Shown here piece after piece: positions 44,829-53,444 of a stretch of 64,000 nucleotides of DNA. Origin of the DNA: Firmicutes bacterium CAG:646. GTDB taxonomy: Bacteria > Bacillota > Clostridia > Lachnospirales > Lachnospiraceae. Location: assembly GCA_000432335.1 (NCBI GenBank), contig HF995366.1, positions 1-64,000 on the forward strand, read 5' to 3'. Both the position numbers and the translations under genes were made by a program. Under the pieces are notes generated by a model. That model was not told the origin of the DNA, did not search any database, and worked only from the letters and a program-made list of their open reading frames with translations. The number at the start of each line of letters is the position of its first letter. Within the stretch, counting starts at the first letter, position 1.

Positions 44829-46090
44829 ATCTTCCATCCTCCTGTATAATCTCTGTAAACCTCAAGATATTCCTTTAACAATTCTTCTGCCAGAGAATAG
44901 GAATTTACTAATGGATGCACCATGAGAGCCTCTACGGCTTTTCCAGTATTCTGCTCTACTATAGCCTGAGCAGCCATTCTCTCATAATATTTTACTGTAC
45001 AAATCAGTTGCTTTGCGCTTTCTGGTAATATATATGGACCAGATTTAGGTGCCGCTCCTTTTTTTGAAATATGACAAGATACCTCTATCACATCTGTATC
45101 TTCCAACCAATCCACCGTTCCCTGGTTCGGCATGCAGAGGATCATCTCTCCTTCTTCCCCTGTAATTTTTGCCCGCATAAGCGCCAGAGCAACTCCTGCA
45201 TATCCCCCTTCATCTTTTGTCTTCAAATCAAATTTCGGAATACAAATATTATCTCGAGATACAGAAGTTTCTCCCTCCATATAATTACTCTCACGCATAT
45301 AGATATACTTGCTATATATTTCCAACATTTTATCAAAATCTGTTTTGGCATTGTATTTACTTAATTCCTGCAACATATTGTCATTAATCTTTTTAATTCT
45401 CTCGCCTCTTGTTTCTCCTGTCCTTTTTATATTCTCAAGTGCCTTTTCTCTATAATAAAAATAATACAAGTATTCGTTAAGCATACATCCCATATGCTGT
45501 GCTAATTTGGGTTCAAAATATCGCATATCTGTCTGTTCATAAAGTCTGGGATTTTTTAATATTTCTGAAAGTATCTCTGCATTATCTTTTTTTACACTGG
45601 TAAAATATGATAAATGATTCAAACCTATAAGATGCACTTGAAAATCCGAAGCTTCTGCTTTGTATAATCCTGCAACCTGACGCAAAAAACCAGACGGAGC
45701 ATCACAAATTCCATACACAAAAGAATATCCCTGATCTCTTAATGCCTGAGTCACAAGCCCCGCGGGATTCGTAAAATTGAACACCATAACATTAGGATTA
45801 GCATATCTGCGAATCAATTCACAATAATGCAACAAGATAGGAATCGAACGCAATGCCATTGCAAATCCTCCTACTCCAGTTGTTTCCTGACCTATGACTC
45901 CATGCTTTAAAGCCACCCTCTCGTCTATAATACGGCTCTCTTCTTTTCCAGCACGAATAGTAGTAATGATAAAATCTGCCTTTCCTACAGCTTCTTTTTC
46001 ATCTGTCGTACATATATATTTTACAAAAGGTGCCATACGAGCAAAAATTTCTCTTACCATAGCTCCAAAAATACAAACTCTCTCTTTATC
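44825..46090 (-). pseudogene. GH4 glycosidase gene, 5'-truncated by deletion
   Basis: A 411-codon frame is open from an ATG at 46060, and the homologous reading extends to about 46090 (DKERVCIFGAMVREIF). GH4 features remain: GVIGQETTGVGGFAMALRSIP, NFTNPAGLVTQAL, the metal-site Cys in ICDAPSGF, and His in GLNHLS. The first 40 or so residues, including the Rossmann GGGS motif that binds the essential NAD+, are missing and replaced by the LacI fragment in another frame. GH4 enzymes cannot work without NAD+, so the product should be inactive. Relatives act on alpha-galactosides, alpha-glucosides or 6-phospho-glycosides. Confidence 0.85.
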
Positions 46091-46271
46091 AAAATAGCTA
46101 TGACCCCGGGATTTTTTTGTTTATACACTGGGATATATGCCAGTTCTCGCACTGCTTCTTCGATTCTTTTTGCTGTTTCTGTTGTCACAATATTTTTTCC
46201 ATGAAAATATCTTGAAACAGTAGCTGGTGATACACCTGCCCTTTTTGCAACTTCTCTCATGGTTGTCCCAT
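46090..46271 (-). pseudogene. LacI-family regulator fragment, 3'-truncated and frameshifted
   Basis: Only the N-terminal DNA-binding domain remains: MREVAKRAGVSPATVSRYFH, then KRIEEAVRELAYIP and a short GVIAILI that looks like the first strand of the effector domain. The frame then runs into the GH4 sequence and stops at 46054. The natural start is probably the ATG at 46271, with AAAGGAG seven bases upstream, but it reads only four codons before a TGA. A one-base indel therefore separates it from the in-frame ATG at 46260, which has no ribosome site. A full LacI protein has about 330 residues. Confidence 0.82.
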
Positions 46272-46361
46272 TTTATCACTCCTTTGTTTTGTGCATTTTG
46301 CATTTGTTTTTGCTTTATTTTTAATTTACTTGTATATTTCTACCATTCCTTCTATGCCCTA

Positions 46362-46389
46362 ATTATAAAGCACCTTAAAATTATGTCAA
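46362..46389 (-). promoter_or_regulatory. Promoter of the decayed LacI/GH4/PfkB locus
   Basis: Minus-strand TTGACA (46384-46389), a 16-base spacer and TATAAT (46362-46367). It lies directly next to four TGAAAC repeats. Confidence 0.78.
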
Positions 46390-46393
46390 TATT

Positions 46394-46429
46394 GTTTCAT
46401 TTGTTTCATATTTGTTTCATAAGTTTCAT
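46394..46429. repeat. Four direct repeats of GTTTCAT upstream of a promoter
   Basis: GTTTCAT occurs at 46394, 46403, 46414 and 46423, with spacings of 9, 11 and 9. The pairs therefore repeat with a 20-base period, about two helical turns. They lie just upstream of the -35 box of the LacI/GH4 promoter, the place expected for an activator site. Confidence 0.6.
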
Positions 46430-46450
46430 TTATTTTCTTTCATTTCTAAC

Positions 46451-46487
46451 AAAAAAATAACTGTCGAACCTTAAAATTCGACAGTTT
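46451..46487 (-). terminator. Terminator of the Nudix gene
   Basis: AACTGTCGAA pairs with TTCGACAGTT. On the minus strand the stem is followed by A then T7. It lies about 40 bases past the Nudix stop. Confidence 0.87.
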
Positions 46488-46528
46488 CTGTTAAATATAA
46501 GTCTATATCTATTAAACTAAAAATTTTA

Positions 46529-47146
46529 TTAATCTCGATGCCCCCCCAAAAACCCAAACGGTTCCTCCTCCTGCAAAAAGTGCATCATCTGATACGCGCA
46601 AATAAGCGCCACCCGTTCCTCTTTCAGTATTCTCCGAACCTCTTCCCTGTCTGCCAGAATCACCTGTATTTCTTCGCTGTCTTCCTGATACTTTTCACTG
46701 ATCGTACCGGAAGCATAGCCATAGACTGTCGCGCAGGACTCATCCGTCATTCCCACTGTGGTAAAATATGGATTTTCATATATTTCATCTGCCACAATCG
46801 GCTCCAGCGTAAGTCCGGTCTCTTCTTTTAATTCCCGCATTGCTGCCTCATGATAATTTTCTCCCGCATCTACCAGACCTGCCGGAAGCTCATAGACATA
46901 TCCCCCTACCGGATACCGATACTGGCGAATCAACACGACCCGATCCCTTTTCTCTCCGTAAAGGCTGTAGATAACTACCCCATCCGGCGTATTTTTTCTT
47001 GTCCGTATCTTCAACTCTTCCTCTGTTTTTGCACGGGAAGCCACATAATAATGCCCTTCCCGTCCCACTTTATTCTCTGTCTCCAAATCATAAAAATTCA
47101 AAAACGGATTCTCTGTAACTTTGATAATATTTTTAATCTTCCCCAT
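46529..47146 (-). CDS. Nudix hydrolase, ADP-ribose pyrophosphatase-like
   Basis: A 205-residue protein. The Nudix box is at about 103-125: GENYHEAAMRELKEETGL with the REUxEExGU core. The upstream RQYRYPVGGYVYELPAG is the pattern of the NudF/ADP-ribose pyrophosphatase group. A downstream GMTDESCATVYGYA carries an acidic residue in place of the usual catalytic Glu loop. It probably clears ADP-ribose or a related nucleoside diphosphate. GGGAGG lies six bases before the ATG. It lies 24 bases after the ribU stop, so read-through from that gene is possible. Confidence 0.9.
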   Translation of the reverse strand: MGKIKNIIKVTENPFLNFYDLETENKVGREGHYYVASRAKTEEELKIRTRKNTPDGVVIYSLYGEKRDRVVLIRQYRYPVGGYVYELPAGLVDAGENYHEAAMRELKEETGLTLEPIVADEIYENPYFTTVGMTDESCATVYGYASGTISEKYQEDSEEIQVILADREEVRRILKEERVALICAYQMMHFLQEEEPFGFLGGHRD

Positions 47147-47170
47147 GATTGACCTCCCAATTTTTCTTTT

Positions 47171-47800
47171 TTATCCTGCCAAAATCCTTCTGATATGTTT
47201 GTATAACCCCAGTGTCAGCCCGGACACCAGTATTCCCTTCAACAGATTGAAGGGAAGAACAGAAAACAGGCAAAAGGTAAATAGATCGTCAATCGCAGGA
47301 ATGAGCAGCGCTCCCATATCCACAAAAGCCTCCACCGGCATGCCAAAAGCTTTTCCGTAAGCCGGAAGGAGCAAAAAGGCATTTAATACCGCTGCTGCCA
47401 CCGCCATGCAGACCGTTCCTGTCGCCATACCAATCATCGCATATTTTTTGTTTTTTACTCTTCGATAAATCATTCCGGCCGGCACCACAAGCGCACAGCC
47501 CATCAGAAAGTTTGCTAGCTCCCCAATTCCTGCCGTGACTGTTCCATTCAATACAAAATTCATAAGGATCTTTACCAACTCGATTGCAGCCCCTGCCAGC
47601 GGTCCCATAGCAAAAGCGCCGATCAGCACCGGCACCTCGCTGAAATCCAGCTGATAAAAGGATGGCGCCAGAAAGGGCAGTGGAAATTCCACCAACATCA
47701 GTACTGCCGCCACTGCAGACAGCATGGCAATCTGTACCAGCATTTTCACATTGGTGTTCTTGTTTACTCCTGTTCTTCTTACTGCATTTGTTGTGTTCAT
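47171..47800 (-). CDS. ribU: Riboflavin ECF transporter substrate-binding subunit
   Basis: A 209-residue S component with six membrane helices. The first helix pattern (VQIAMLSAVAAVLMLVEFPLPF) and the YQLDFSEVPVLIGAFAMGPLAGAAIEL segment are typical of RibU. The FMN riboswitch in the leader fixes the substrate as riboflavin. It works with the shared ECF module (EcfA, EcfA', EcfT), not found in this window. I take the ATG at 47800 (MNTTNAV), nine bases after GGAG; Met codons further upstream overlap the ribosome site or the riboswitch. Confidence 0.93.
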   Translation of the reverse strand: MNTTNAVRRTGVNKNTNVKMLVQIAMLSAVAAVLMLVEFPLPFLAPSFYQLDFSEVPVLIGAFAMGPLAGAAIELVKILMNFVLNGTVTAGIGELANFLMGCALVVPAGMIYRRVKNKKYAMIGMATGTVCMAVAAAVLNAFLLLPAYGKAFGMPVEAFVDMGALLIPAIDDLFTFCLFSVLPFNLLKGILVSGLTLGLYKHIRRILAG

Positions 47801-47845
47801 ATCATCCATCTCCTTTTCATTTTCGAAAAAGGAAATTCCCGGAAA

Positions 47846-47878
47846 TAAAAAAACCAGAGGAACTGACCATCCCTCCGG
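47846..47878 (-). terminator. Expression-platform terminator of the FMN riboswitch
   Basis: Minus-strand CCGGAGG pairs with CCTCTGG (one G-U) and is followed by T7, between the FMN aptamer and ribU. Confidence 0.75.
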
Positions 47879-47949
47879 GTGAAACAGGAGCTGACACGCA
47901 ACGCGCAGCCTTATGAAATATATAAGAAATATCTCATATCTCCTATCTC

Positions 47950-48062
47950 TTCTTCTCTCATCCAGACTATACTGTCGGTACCGGAATCTCACCGGTTCAG
48001 CCATGCTGCCATGGGTCGCGGACTTTACCGCCGGTGGGGAATTACGCCCCGCCCCGAAGAAT
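47950..48062 (-). ncRNA. FMN riboswitch (RFN element)
   Basis: The minus strand reads CTTCGGGGCGGGG, AATTCCCCACCGGCGGTAAA, GTCCGCGA, GAACCGGTGAGATTCCGG, ACCGACAGTATAGTCTGGAT and GAGAGAAG in order, which are all the conserved blocks of the FMN riboswitch (Rfam RF00050). FMN binding should favour termination before ribU. Confidence 0.97.
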
Positions 48063-48078
48063 TTTCTTTTCTTCCCCT

Positions 48079-48107
48079 ATCATAACGCAGAGTTCCATGA
48101 AGTTCAA
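48079..48107 (-). promoter_or_regulatory. Promoter of the FMN riboswitch/ribU transcript
   Basis: Minus-strand TTGAAC (48102-48107), a 17-base spacer and TATGAT (48079-48084), just upstream of the aptamer. Confidence 0.72.
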
Positions 48108-48211
48108 TAGAATTTTGATAACTATTTTTTATCATTTCGATAAAATTTATGTATTTTTATTATTATCAGTTCTGTAGTATCCTAAATCCAGAAAAAACGA
48201 GGAGGTCTCTC

Positions 48212-48787
48212 ATGAAAAAGAAAGCAAATCCAAAGATTTTATGGCAATTATTTACTTCGATGTTTTTATTAAGTTCCTGTACTTTCGGAGGGGGATTCGT
48301 GATCGTCTCGCTCATGAAAAAAAAGTTTGTAGATGAAAAGAAATGGCTGGAGGAAGATGAAATGCTGGATATCACCGCTATCACCCAATCCTCCCCCGGA
48401 CCTTTGCCGGTCAATGCCTCCGTGATCATCGGTTATCGCATGGCAGGAATCGCCGGTTCTCTCACCGCCATCGCCGGTACCATCCTGCCCCCCATGATCA
48501 TCATATCTCTGATCAGCCTGTGCTATGAACAGTTCCGCACCAATGAAATTGTGGCGTTAGCTCTTCAGGTAACCCGGGCAGGCGTTGCCGCCGTCATACT
48601 GGACGTCACTTTGAATCTGGCAGGCAACATCATCAAGCTGCACAACGCTTTTTATCTGGGGATGATGATTCTCTGCTTTATCGCCGTAGTATTTTTCAAT
48701 GTAAGCGCTATGGCAGTGATCCTCACCTGCCTGGCAGTAGGGATTGTAAGCGCCGTAATCACCAGTCTCAGAAAGGAGGAAGCATAG
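48212..48787 (+). CDS. Chromate transporter family protein, first half
   Basis: A 191-residue single-domain CHR protein with about five or six helices. Family motifs: SSCTFGGGFVIVSLMKKKFV near residue 20 and ITQSSPGPLPVNASVIIGYR near 62. Small CHR proteins come as adjacent pairs that together equal one full-length ChrA. The start at 48212 has GAGGAGG. Chromate efflux is the tested function of long ChrA proteins; for the split type in gut anaerobes the substrate is unproven. Confidence 0.9.
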   Translation: MKKKANPKILWQLFTSMFLLSSCTFGGGFVIVSLMKKKFVDEKKWLEEDEMLDITAITQSSPGPLPVNASVIIGYRMAGIAGSLTAIAGTILPPMIIISLISLCYEQFRTNEIVALALQVTRAGVAAVILDVTLNLAGNIIKLHNAFYLGMMILCFIAVVFFNVSAMAVILTCLAVGIVSAVITSLRKEEA

Positions 48788-48788
48788 G

Positions 48789-49343
48789 ATGATCTGGAAA
48801 TTATTTTTTGCCTTTATTCAGGTAGGACTCTTCAGCGTAGGCGGAGGCTACGCAGCCATCCCCCTGATTCAGGAACAGATTGTAAATATTCATCATCTGA
48901 TGACACTGGAAGAATTCAGTGATCTGATCACCATTGCCGAAATGACGCCCGGACCGATTTCTATCAATTCTTCTACCTTTGTAGGAATGCGTCTGGCTGG
49001 AATCCCCGGTGTTTTACTCTGTACTCTGGGCTGTATCCTTCCTTCTTTTATCATCTGCCTTACACTGGCACATTTTTACTATAAATACAGAAATTTTTCC
49101 GGCATCCAGAAAGTACTCGCTGCCCTTCGCCCGGCTGTCGTTGCACTCATCGCTTCCGCCGGTCTTTCCATCCTCACCGTAGCAGTTTTCCAAAATGGTG
49201 TAATTTCCCTGGAAAATATTCGTTATATCGAGGTTATACTTTTCGCCGTAAGTCTGTATTTACTTCGCCGACATAAAGTGAATCCCATTCTGATCATTCT
49301 GGGAAATGGTGTCGTGGGAACTATTCTTTATCTGCTCTTCTAA
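48789..49343 (+). CDS. Chromate transporter family protein, second half
   Basis: A 184-residue second CHR domain, starting one base after the partner's stop. Motifs: VGLFSVGGGYAAIPLIQEQIV near residue 13 and IAEMTPGPISINSSTFVGMR near 53. It has the opposite-topology charge pattern expected for the second half of a dimer. Its last 84 bases overlap the 3' end of the LysR gene on the other strand. Confidence 0.9.
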   Translation: MIWKLFFAFIQVGLFSVGGGYAAIPLIQEQIVNIHHLMTLEEFSDLITIAEMTPGPISINSSTFVGMRLAGIPGVLLCTLGCILPSFIICLTLAHFYYKYRNFSGIQKVLAALRPAVVALIASAGLSILTVAVFQNGVISLENIRYIEVILFAVSLYLLRRHKVNPILIILGNGVVGTILYLLF

Positions 49344-50201
49344 AAGTTCAAGGAAAATCTGCATAACAGGAGAAAGAAATTTATTTTTATGATAAATCAG
49401 CCGGATGGTTCTCTTAAACTCCCTCTGTTCCAGAGGGAGCGCCACCAGCTTTCCCTCCTTCAACTCCTGCTCCACCATCATTTTTGACAAAATAGCATAG
49501 CCTTCTGTATAGAGAAGCGCCTGTTTCATGGTTTCCGTATTACTACAGGAATATATGGGAACCATTTTTATTCCCGACTCCACGAGATACTGTTCCAGCT
49601 GATTTCGGGCGCTGCTGCCCCCTTCTCTGGATATAAACGGATACTTTTCCAGATCCTGTATCGTAATGTTTCCCTTCTGCGCCAGAGGATGTCCGCTGCG
49701 GGAAGCGATTACCAGTTCATCTTCCATCATATCCCGCACCACCAGATCGCTGCTGTTCACAGTTCCCTCCACCAGCGCCATATCCAAAGCATATTCTTCC
49801 ACCATATGTTCAATGGTACTGGTGTTATCCACCGTTGCCTCATACGTTATTTCTTCCGAATACTCCCCCAACTTCTTGAGAAGCGGCGGAAGAAGCCGGG
49901 TACCCACACTTACCGACGCTCCGATCCGAATATGCTGCTTTTGCCCCTCCTGATATATTTCCGATTCCATCTGGTGAAACGTTTCCAGAACCCGAAGGGC
50001 GTGAATCCGCATTTTCTCCCCTGCCGCTGTGAGATAGAGCCGCTGACGGATTCTTTCAAACAGCCTCACCTGATAATATTTTTCCAATTCACTGATTCCC
50101 TTTGAAACTGCCGGTTGGGACAGATTCAGTTTTTTTGCCGCCCCATGGGTAGTCTTTTCCTGGCATACCGCCACAAAAATTTCCAGATGATGTAAAGTCA
50201 T
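49260..50201 (-). CDS. LysR-family transcriptional regulator
   Basis: A 313-residue regulator. The N-terminal winged HTH has HGAAKKLNLSQPAVSKGISELE at about 18-40. The effector domain (about 92-295) has IRIGASVSVGTRLLPPLL and SREGGSSARNQLEQYL, resembling CysL/YtlI-like regulators. It is convergent with the chr genes and overlaps their last 84 bases. The last 15 or so residues are Asn/Ser/His-rich and encoded in the overlap. AGGAGG lies six bases before the ATG. Its target could be the chr pair, but LysR regulators usually face their targets, so this is weak. Confidence 0.92.
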   Translation of the reverse strand: MTLHHLEIFVAVCQEKTTHGAAKKLNLSQPAVSKGISELEKYYQVRLFERIRQRLYLTAAGEKMRIHALRVLETFHQMESEIYQEGQKQHIRIGASVSVGTRLLPPLLKKLGEYSEEITYEATVDNTSTIEHMVEEYALDMALVEGTVNSSDLVVRDMMEDELVIASRSGHPLAQKGNITIQDLEKYPFISREGGSSARNQLEQYLVESGIKMVPIYSCSNTETMKQALLYTEGYAILSKMMVEQELKEGKLVALPLEQREFKRTIRLIYHKNKFLSPVMQIFLELLEEQIKNSSHDTISQNDQNGIHFMSAK

Positions 50202-50340
50202 GTAATCCTCCTGTTTCCCAATATTTTTTCTCTAAAATAATATTTACAAAACCAGTCTTTATCCCTTATAATCATACCATGATTATAGATTTTTCAGACT
50301 GAAAAAACAACAGTCTGCACAAATGAAAGGGGGATATTCT

Positions 50341-51003
50341 ATGAATTGTCCACATTGCCAAAATCCCGTAGATGACAATACTGTTTTTTGTCCTGTCTGC
50401 GGTCAGTCAGTACAGTCTGCTCCTACGCAGAACACTTACGAACAGCAGCAGTCCTAAACCGCTCCTGACGGCTCCTATCAGCAGAATGGAGCAAACTTTG
50501 GGGACATTCCTCAGGGAAATTATCAGTACCAGAATCCGCAAACGCCGTATCAGCCGCAGCAGTTTCCTATGAAATGGTTCAAATTTATCATTTATTTCCA
50601 GTTATTTTTGACCATGGTTACTTGCGTGATCAATGCCATCACTTATTTTAGCGGGCTTCATTACGGCGGCACCATGGATGCCGCTATGGTATACGCTTAC
50701 TACGGCACTGGACTTAAAATCATAGATATCTTCTTTGCCCTTGTTTATATCGGCATCGGCGTATTGGCATTTTTTGTCCGTCAAAAACTGGCGCACTTTA
50801 AGAAAAAGGCTCCCACATGGTACATCGGTCTTCTGGTCTGCTCGCTGGCAGCCAATCTTGTTTATCTGATTCTTGTTTCGATTCTGACTGGTATCTTCCT
50901 TCTGGATGCCAGCACGATTGGAAGCATCATTGGAAATGTAATCATGATCGTAGTGAACTGGATTTATTTCCAGAAACGTACAAGTCTTTTCATAAATGAC
51001 TGA
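50341..51003 (+). pseudogene. Zinc-ribbon membrane protein gene interrupted by a nonsense codon
   Basis: From the ATG at 50341 (AAAGGGGG upstream) the frame encodes CPHCQN and CPVCGQ, a zinc ribbon, then a Gln-rich linker. A TAA at 50455-50457 (codon 39) stops it. The same frame continues at once with Gln/Asn/Tyr-rich sequence and, from 50570, a domain of about 145 residues with four membrane helices ending at 51003. A CAA-to-TAA change at codon 39 explains the break. The membrane part alone (ATG at 50569) has no ribosome site. Confidence 0.8.
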
Positions 51004-51008
51004 TTCCC

Positions 51009-51043
51009 AAAACAGAGCTGCCGCAAATGCGGCAGCTCTGTTT
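51009..51043. terminator. Bidirectional terminator between the zinc-ribbon gene and tex
   Basis: AACAGAGCTGCCGC pairs with GCGGCAGCTCTGTT around AAAT, with A4 and T5 flanks. Confidence 0.93.
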
Positions 51044-53191
51044 TTACTGAATCCCTCTCATGGACAGTCCAATTCTCTTTTTATTCAGATCTACGCTGAT
51101 CACACGCACATCTACCACATCCCCCACGCTTACAACTTCCAACGGATGTTTGATGAATTTGTCACTGATCTGAGAAATATGTACCAGACCATCCTGGTGC
51201 ACTCCAATATCTACGAACGCTCCAAAGTCAATTACATTTCTTACAGTCCCCTTCAGAACCATACCTTCCTTCAAATCTTTCATATCCAAAACATCAGACC
51301 GCAGAATCGGTTTTGGCATATCTTCTCTGGGATCTCTTCCCGGGCGCCCCAGTTCTTTCACAATATCGTGAAGAGTAATCTCGCCGATTCCCAGTTCCTT
51401 CGCCGTTTTTTCATAGTCTTTAATAAAGATCGCTTTGTGTCCGTTTTCAAAATAATCCTTCACTGTAAATCCCTGCTGGGCAAATAATTTTTCCACTGCA
51501 TCGTAACTTTCCGGATGAACGCTGGTGGCATCCAGTGGATTTTTACCTCCCAGAATCCGCATAAAGCCCGCGCACTGCTCGAAGGCTTTCGGTCCCAGTT
51601 TCGCCACCTTCAAAAGCTCCCGACGATTGGAAAATCTTCCATTTTCTTCCCGGTAAGCCACGATATTTTTCGCAATAGCTTTGCTGATACCGGAAATATA
51701 TTCCAACAGAGAAGCGGATGCAGTGTTCAGATCCACACCGACCTTATTTACGCTGTCCTCCACTACGCCGTTTAACGCCTCACCCAGTTTTTTCTGGTTC
51801 ATATCATGCTGATACTGTCCTACACCGATCGCTTTCGGATCGATCTTTACCAGCTCCGCCAGTGGGTCCTGCAATCTTCTTGCAATAGAAGCCGCACTTC
51901 TTTGTCCCACATCAAAGTTTGGAAATTCCTCTGTTGCCAGTTTACTTGCGGAATATACGGAAGCGCCTGCCTCATTTGTGATCACATACTGTACTTTTTC
52001 TGGAATTTCTTTCAGAAGTTCCACGATAATCTGCTCAGATTCTCTGGAAGCTGTTCCATTTCCCACAGATATCAATTCAATATGATACTTTGTGATCAAT
52101 TTTTTCAGTGTTTCCTTTGCCGCCTTGATCTTAGCCTCCGTAGTGGGCGCTGTAGGATAAATAACCGTAGTATCCAGCACCTTTCCTGTCTCGTCCACTA
52201 CAGCCAGTTTGCATCCTGTACGAAAAGCAGGGTCCCAGCCCAATACTACTTTTCCTACGATAGGCGGCTGCATCAGAAGCTGTTCCAGATTCTTGCCAAA
52301 TACTTTGATAGCCCCATCTTCCGCTTTTTCTGTAAGATCACTGCGTATTTCCCGCTCAATCGCCGGAGCGATCAGACGCTTGTAGCTGTCCTCCACTGCC
52401 GCTTCCAGAATTGGGCTGGTATTCGGATTTTCTTTTTTAATCACCTGACGCTTCAACCATTTTAAAATCTCCTCTTCTGGAGCGTTGATCTTCACCGTGA
52501 GGATTTTTTCTTTTTCTCCTCTATTTAACGCCAATACTCGGTGCCCTGCAATCTTCGATACCGGCTCTTCAAAATCATAGTACATCTCATATACAGATTC
52601 TTCTCCCTCTTTCTTTGCTGAGGAAGCCAGTGTTCCGCTCTTCACCGTCATTTTACGGATATAGATTCTGTAATCTGCCTCATCTGAAATAGCTTCTGCC
52701 AGAATATCCTGCGCGCCTGCCAAAGCCTCTTTGACATCTGCCACACCCTTCTCTTCGGAAACAAATGGTTCTGCTTCGATTTCCAGCGGCTGCTCTGTCA
52801 TCTGCAGCAAAATAATATTTGCCAATGGCTCCAATCCTTTTTCTTTTGCCACTGTCGCTCTGGTACGGCGTTTCGGACGATACGGGCGATACAGATCCTC
52901 TACAACTACCAATGTCTGGGCAGCCAGAATCGCATTTTTCAATTCTTCTGTCAATTTTCCCTGCTCTTCGATACTGGAAAGCACCTGCGCTTTTTTATCT
53001 TCCAGATTTCTCAGATACAGAAGTCTTTCATGAAGATTTCTCAATACCTCATCATTCAAAGAACCGGTTGCTTCTTTTCTGTATCGGGAAATAAAGGGAA
53101 TCGTATTCCCTTCATCTATCAATTTAACAGCAGCTTCTACCTGCCACCGCTGTACTTGCAATTCATCAGTTAAAGCCTGAATAATATCCAT
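51044..53191 (-). CDS. tex: Tex family RNA-binding transcription accessory protein
   Basis: A 715-residue protein, normal for Tex. Order: Tex-like N-terminal helical domain (YRKEATGSLNDEVLR near 36), YqgF/RNase-H-like domain (VVLGWDPAFRTGCKLAVVD near 320), helix-hairpin-helix repeats (LNTASASLLEYISGISKAIAKN near 490), and a C-terminal S1 domain (GTVRNVIDFGAFVDIGVHQDG near 645). It binds nucleic acid and is linked to transcription and RNA turnover. AAAGGAG lies nine bases before the ATG. It stands alone. Confidence 0.96.
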   Translation of the reverse strand: MDIIQALTDELQVQRWQVEAAVKLIDEGNTIPFISRYRKEATGSLNDEVLRNLHERLLYLRNLEDKKAQVLSSIEEQGKLTEELKNAILAAQTLVVVEDLYRPYRPKRRTRATVAKEKGLEPLANIILLQMTEQPLEIEAEPFVSEEKGVADVKEALAGAQDILAEAISDEADYRIYIRKMTVKSGTLASSAKKEGEESVYEMYYDFEEPVSKIAGHRVLALNRGEKEKILTVKINAPEEEILKWLKRQVIKKENPNTSPILEAAVEDSYKRLIAPAIEREIRSDLTEKAEDGAIKVFGKNLEQLLMQPPIVGKVVLGWDPAFRTGCKLAVVDETGKVLDTTVIYPTAPTTEAKIKAAKETLKKLITKYHIELISVGNGTASRESEQIIVELLKEIPEKVQYVITNEAGASVYSASKLATEEFPNFDVGQRSAASIARRLQDPLAELVKIDPKAIGVGQYQHDMNQKKLGEALNGVVEDSVNKVGVDLNTASASLLEYISGISKAIAKNIVAYREENGRFSNRRELLKVAKLGPKAFEQCAGFMRILGGKNPLDATSVHPESYDAVEKLFAQQGFTVKDYFENGHKAIFIKDYEKTAKELGIGEITLHDIVKELGRPGRDPREDMPKPILRSDVLDMKDLKEGMVLKGTVRNVIDFGAFVDIGVHQDGLVHISQISDKFIKHPLEVVSVGDVVDVRVISVDLNKKRIGLSMRGIQ

Positions 53192-53291
53192 TTTATCTGT
53201 CTCCTTTCTTTTCCTGTACTACCTTACCAAAAACCTGCTTCTTTTGTCAATAAAAAGAGGCACAAGATCTCTCTTATCGTAACAGTTCATC

Positions 53292-53321
53292 TTGCCACAT
53301 TTCCCCGGAATATGCTATACT
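53292..53321 (+). promoter_or_regulatory. Promoter upstream of the DUF4190 gene
   Basis: TTGCCA (53292-53297), an 18-base spacer and TATACT (53316-53321). The transcript would carry a leader of about 225 bases that includes the structured element at 53360-53444. Confidence 0.6.
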
Positions 53322-53359
53322 ATGTCATAATTAAGTTGATACCTTTATGACCCGTCCCA

Positions 53360-53444
53360 ATATGCGAATAAAAGTGGGGCGCATGCCCCACGATATTCGA
53401 ATTTGGGGCAGAATTGTGGAAGTGCGAAGCACGAAACAATTCGT
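53360..53444 (+). repeat. Two-hairpin intergenic element
   Basis: The first hairpin is GCGAAT...GTGGGGC-gcat-GCCCCAC...ATTCG. The second is GAATTGT...GTGC-gaa-GCAC...ACAATTC. Both are nearly perfect and separated by about eight bases. The block resembles dispersed extragenic repeats of Lachnospiraceae, or a structured leader of the downstream gene. Confidence 0.55.
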
